The notes below the pieces were generated by a model. That model had not been told where the DNA came from and made no database searches. It was given only the letters and a program-made list of their open reading frames with translations. The position numbers and the translations under genes are program-made. This document shows positions 61,458 to 64,000 of a stretch of DNA of 64,000 nucleotides, piece after piece. This DNA comes from Dyadobacter luteus (lineage in GTDB: Bacteria > Bacteroidota > Bacteroidia > Cytophagales > Spirosomataceae), in contig NZ_QNUL01000018.1 in the NCBI RefSeq assembly GCF_003383615.1, forward strand, positions 62,001 to 126,000. Direction: 5' to 3'. Each line of letters begins with the position of its first letter. Within the stretch, counting starts at the first letter, position 1.

Positions 61458-61859
61458 ATGGAGAATATCACTTTGTCAGAAGAAATTATAGAAACAGCTA
61501 AAAAAAGAGCAGCAGGACAACCTTATCCACATCTTATTAAGAGTCTTAAAGCAATTGGTGTGGACAACTATTTTGTGAAAGTGAGCAATCACAAAAGGAC
61601 ATATACGTCCCTCAATGGAGAAAAACTAATTCTGCCTCCCGACATGCCTGAATTCGAACCTGCGGAGACATTTGAGCTGGAAGCGGTCAAAGCAGCCATT
61701 AAGAAAATTCAGGATGGCTCTATCGATTATCACACTTTTCTGCGTGAGATTGGCGACGCAGGTATACATACCTATGTTGCTGATATTACGGGCATGAAGG
61801 TTATTTATCAAGGTCCCAATTCGGAGTATGAATACGAAGAAATTATCCCTGAAGTATAA
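61458..61859 (+). CDS. DUF1398 protein
   Basis: A 133-residue protein of the DUF1398 family: AAGQPYPHLIKSLKAIGVDN, YFVKVSNHKRTYTS and LREIGDAGIHTYVADITGMK. Function unknown; no signal peptide. Followed by a weak hairpin between it and the convergent aldolase gene. Confidence 0.85.
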   Translation: MENITLSEEIIETAKKRAAGQPYPHLIKSLKAIGVDNYFVKVSNHKRTYTSLNGEKLILPPDMPEFEPAETFELEAVKAAIKKIQDGSIDYHTFLREIGDAGIHTYVADITGMKVIYQGPNSEYEYEEIIPEV

Positions 61860-61869
61860 ATCTTTACTC

Positions 61870-61901
61870 AACCCGCCTGCGCTTTCTTATGCAGGTGGGT
61901 T
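61870..61901. terminator. Hairpin between convergent genes
   Basis: AACCCGCCTGC (61870-61880) pairs with GCAGGTGGGTT (61891-61901) with one G-T pair; no long T-run, so a weak or bidirectional terminator. Confidence 0.5.
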
Positions 61902-62925
61902 AACTTAGAATCGTCTGCATTTCAGATAAGTGATCGTCTGTAAAATCCAGATGCGTTACAAAACGTACAAGTCCCTTTCCAAAAGTAACGGCAAATATTC
62001 CTTTTTCGGCAAGATGCTGCACGTACTCTTTTTCTGACAAATTCTCGTCGAGACGAATGATCACAATATTTGTATCCACCTGAAATATCTCCTCTACTTC
62101 CGGCCTGCTGCGAAATATACTTGCAATAGCTCTTGCGCGCAAATGGTCTTCTTCGAGTCGGGCTACATGGTGATCCAACGCATAAATGCCAGCCGCAGCC
62201 AGAATACCGGCCTGCCTCCAGCCACCACCCATTACTTTACGAAACCGCTTCGCTCTTGTAATGAGCTGATCTGAACCGATTAACAATGACCCGACCGGGC
62301 ATCCCAATCCTTTGGAAAGACAAATACTGACCGTATCAAATAACTGACCATATTGTTCAGGACTTTCACCTGTTTCGGCTAAAGCATTGAACAAACGCGC
62401 TCCATCCAGATGAAGCGGTATCTTACGGTCCCAGCAAAGCTGCCTGATATTTTTGATTTCATTAATATCATAGTAAGCTCCCCCCCCTTTGTTCATGGTA
62501 TTTTCCAGGGAGATCAACCCTGTACATGTTGTATGGATATCGTCGTCGGGGCTGATTGCTTCTGCTACCTGAGCTGCTGTAACTCTTCCCCGGTCACCAT
62601 CCAATAGTTTCACCGATGCAAAAGAATTCAGCATTATACCTCCTCCTTCGTAGAGATAAATGTGTGAATTTTTATCGCAAATGACATCGTTGCCTGGTTT
62701 AGTGTGTACTCTGATCGCCAACTGGTTGGTCATCGTTCCGGACGGACAAAACAGAGCAGCATCCATACCAAACATTCTCGCCGCCTTCTCCTGCAGAGCA
62801 TTTACTGTCGGATCATCTCCAAAAACATCGTCACCCAAATCCGCCTCAAACATGGCTTCTTTCATGGCTTTGGTAGGTTTGGTAACTGTATCGCTGCGCA
62901 GGTCAATGGTCATTGTACGAATCAA
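61900..62925 (-). CDS. Low-specificity L-threonine aldolase
   Basis: A 341-residue PLP enzyme of the beta-eliminating lyase family: start IDLRSDTVTKPTKAMKEAM, GDDVFGDDPTVNALQEKAA, the HLDGARLFNALAETG segment and the PLP lysine in VSICLSKGLGCPVGSLLIGS. It splits threonine or allo-threonine to glycine and acetaldehyde. The start may be Met at codon 5. A -7-like box TAAGTTTG (62960-62953) precedes it. Confidence 0.93.
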   Translation of the reverse strand: MIRTMTIDLRSDTVTKPTKAMKEAMFEADLGDDVFGDDPTVNALQEKAARMFGMDAALFCPSGTMTNQLAIRVHTKPGNDVICDKNSHIYLYEGGGIMLNSFASVKLLDGDRGRVTAAQVAEAISPDDDIHTTCTGLISLENTMNKGGGAYYDINEIKNIRQLCWDRKIPLHLDGARLFNALAETGESPEQYGQLFDTVSICLSKGLGCPVGSLLIGSDQLITRAKRFRKVMGGGWRQAGILAAAGIYALDHHVARLEEDHLRARAIASIFRSRPEVEEIFQVDTNIVIIRLDENLSEKEYVQHLAEKGIFAVTFGKGLVRFVTHLDFTDDHLSEMQTILS

Positions 62926-63061
62926 TCAGATGTTTTCCGGAAAGTCTTATACCAAACTTAAAATTTGGCGGGGTGTGAAGATAGGGAGGAATGTCCAAAA
63001 CGGCGTAGTGATTATCAACTACTTTTCTTTAAAACTGATATATTGCGAAAAAAACGTTTTC

Positions 63062-63241
63062 ATGGAGTTTGAGGAATATCTGAAACAGAAAAAAATAAAT
63101 GCGGATCATTTCAAAAAAAATGATCCGGCGCGATTTGAAGAATGGCAGGCCTTGTTTACTACCATGCATCCTGAAAGCTTCACTGCTCAAAAGAAATTCC
63201 TGATCAACGATATAAGGAGAAGATATTTGCTATCGGAATAA
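63062..63241 (+). CDS. 59-residue conserved Bacteroidota protein
   Basis: From the ATG at 63062: MEFEEYLKQKKINADHFKKN, a middle with FEEWQALFTTMHPESFTAQK and an end KFLINDIRRRYLLSE. This small, charged, helical protein is conserved in the phylum; function unknown to me. A longer frame from 62660 is antisense to the aldolase gene and is rejected. Confidence 0.75.
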   Translation: MEFEEYLKQKKINADHFKKNDPARFEEWQALFTTMHPESFTAQKKFLINDIRRRYLLSE

Positions 63242-63245
63242 CCCT

Positions 63246-63513
63246 CGGTCTGCACGCCCAAAGGCGAGCTGAACGGAAATAGCCAATCAATAATGCCGTC
63301 CAGACTTACTGAATCGTTCAGACCGGAGATTTACCCGGTCTGAACGCCCAAAGGCGGGCTGAACGGAAATAATAGCCAATCAATAATGCCGTCCAGACTT
63401 ACTGAATCATTCAGACCGGAGATTTACCCGGTCTGAACGCCCAGAGGCGGGCTGAACGGAAATAGCCAATCACTAACGCCGTGCAGACTGAGTGCGTAAT
63501 TCAGACCGGAGAG
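63246..63513. repeat. Three tandem 85-93-bp repeats with terminal inverted repeats
   Basis: Copies 63246-63335, 63336-63428 and 63429-63513. Each begins CGGTCTGAACGCCC (copy 1 with one base changed) and ends near TTCAGACCGG, so CCGGTCTGAA/TTCAGACCGG is a 10-bp terminal inverted repeat. The centre includes GGCGGGCTGAACGGAAAT and AGCCAATCAATAATGCC. The array ends 2-3 bp from the stop of the leftward S9 peptidase gene. Confidence 0.88.
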
Positions 63514-63515
63514 GA

Positions 63516-64000
63516 TTAATTCATTCCCTCCCAAGCCGGCGGCTCTACCCCCAGCAGATGTTTCACAAAGAAGTCCCGGCGTTTATGTTCGCCATAATCT
63601 CCTCCCATAGAGTGTCCCATTCCGGGAACCATCAGAAAGTCAAATGGTTTGTTGGCCTTAATGAGCGCATCCATAAATTGCATCGTTGATGCGGGATCTA
63701 CATTGTCATCCATTTCTCCCAGTATCAGCAACAATTTCCCTTTAAGTTTCGCCGCATGTGTCGAGTTAGAAGATGCTGCATAATGCTCCCCGATAGGATA
63801 CCCCATCCACTGCTCATTCCACCAGATTTTATCCATACGGTTATCATGACATCCGGACGAAGACACTGCCACTTTGTAGAAATCCGGGTGCAAAAGCAGA
63901 GCAGCCGCAGAATTTTGTCCGCCAGCAGAGTTTCCGAAAATGCCCACACGAGATGCATCTATATAAGGATATTTAGCCGCAGCCGCTTTAATCCATTTAA
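63516..64000 (-). CDS. S9 family (prolyl oligopeptidase/DPP4-like) peptidase, C-terminal part
   Basis: The frame is open to the window edge, so the N-terminus is outside. The visible 161 residues are the hydrolase domain: [16 protein letters not shown] (catalytic Ser), [18 protein letters not shown] (Asp) and [20 protein letters not shown] (His). Typically these follow a beta-propeller and are secreted dipeptidyl peptidases. It is leftward, ending next to the repeat array. Confidence 0.87.
   Translation of the reverse strand, partial: KWIKAAAAKYPYIDASRVGIFGNSAGGQNSAAALLLHPDFYKVAVSSSGCHDNRMDKIWWNEQWMGYPIGEHYAASSNSTHAAKLKGKLLLILGEMDDNVDPASTMQFMDALIKANKPFDFLMVPGMGHSMGGDYGEHKRRDFFVKHLLGVEPPAWEGMN

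Noticed and set aside
62660-63061. Upstream extension of the 59-residue gene
   Set aside because: It is antisense to the aldolase gene and has no protein character; the conserved protein starts at 63062.
63246-63513. CRISPR array or integron attC array
   Set aside because: Units are about 90 bp, nearly identical throughout with no spacers; no cas genes or integrase; the core sites RYYYAAC/GTTRRRY do not fit.

Overview
The window reads as ordinary chromosome of a Bacteroidota member, most likely Cytophagales close to Dyadobacter/Spirosoma. The supports are a type IX secretion plug protein, a DUF3276 protein, a TonB receptor paired with a DUF4249 lipoprotein, DUF5723 and PorT-like beta-barrels, many TAnnTTTG promoter boxes and little Shine-Dalgarno signal. 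The genus is inference from gene content. I saw no rRNA, tRNA, CRISPR, transposase or phage genes.

Layout. 1-10161 is a nitrate assimilation block: siroheme methyltransferase (cut by the window edge), an alginate-export-type porin, a NarK transporter, one fused nitrate reductase/flavoprotein/BFD polypeptide, a nitrite-reductase-like protein ending in rubredoxin, a nitrate-reductase-associated protein, and on the opposite strand the siroheme dehydrogenase sitting directly behind a hicBA toxin-antitoxin pair. A nitrite reductase is not in view and may lie upstream. 10340-30688 is housekeeping and envelope: ABC-F, T9SS plug, YchF, DUF3276, RlpA, DUF58, RadA, PorT-like barrel, LytTR regulator, PheS, esterase plus ATP-grasp, DUF5723, MsrB and PBP1A. 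30762-33156 holds a leftward LuxR-type regulator followed by very small membrane proteins (two below 60 codons) and a nitronate monooxygenase. 33175-34944 is an ABC exporter.

35632-42607 looks like an inducible sugar-acid/uronide catabolic locus: AraC regulator, GH88 hydrolase, sugar-phosphate isomerase, Gfo/Idh dehydrogenase, SDR and MFS transporter. A ten-copy heptanucleotide repeat abuts the isomerase start codon. 42717-44606 contains two paralogous secreted proteins sharing a 21-bp inverted-repeat operator at identical spacing from the -7 box, with a MazF-type toxin-antitoxin pair between them. 45015-52776 is a run of small, mostly unlinked accessory genes on the + strand (Gfo/Idh, DUF6624, DUF4369, VOC, TfoX, PH, GRAM, DinB, ankyrin, DUF4180, a divergent GTP cyclohydrolase II). 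52864-64000 carries an SMP-30 protein, an M3 peptidase, a TonB receptor/DUF4249 pair, small conserved proteins, DUF421, DUF1398, threonine aldolase and the end of an S9 peptidase.

The intergenic DNA is the more unusual part: several dispersed hairpin families, a 3 x 90-bp repeat array, microsatellites, and one apparent low-complexity insertion inside the nitrate reductase. No complete undescribed system is proven. The best leads are the paralogue pair with its operator, the nitrite-reductase-like rubredoxin protein, the hicBA/siroheme arrangement and the small-membrane-protein operon.
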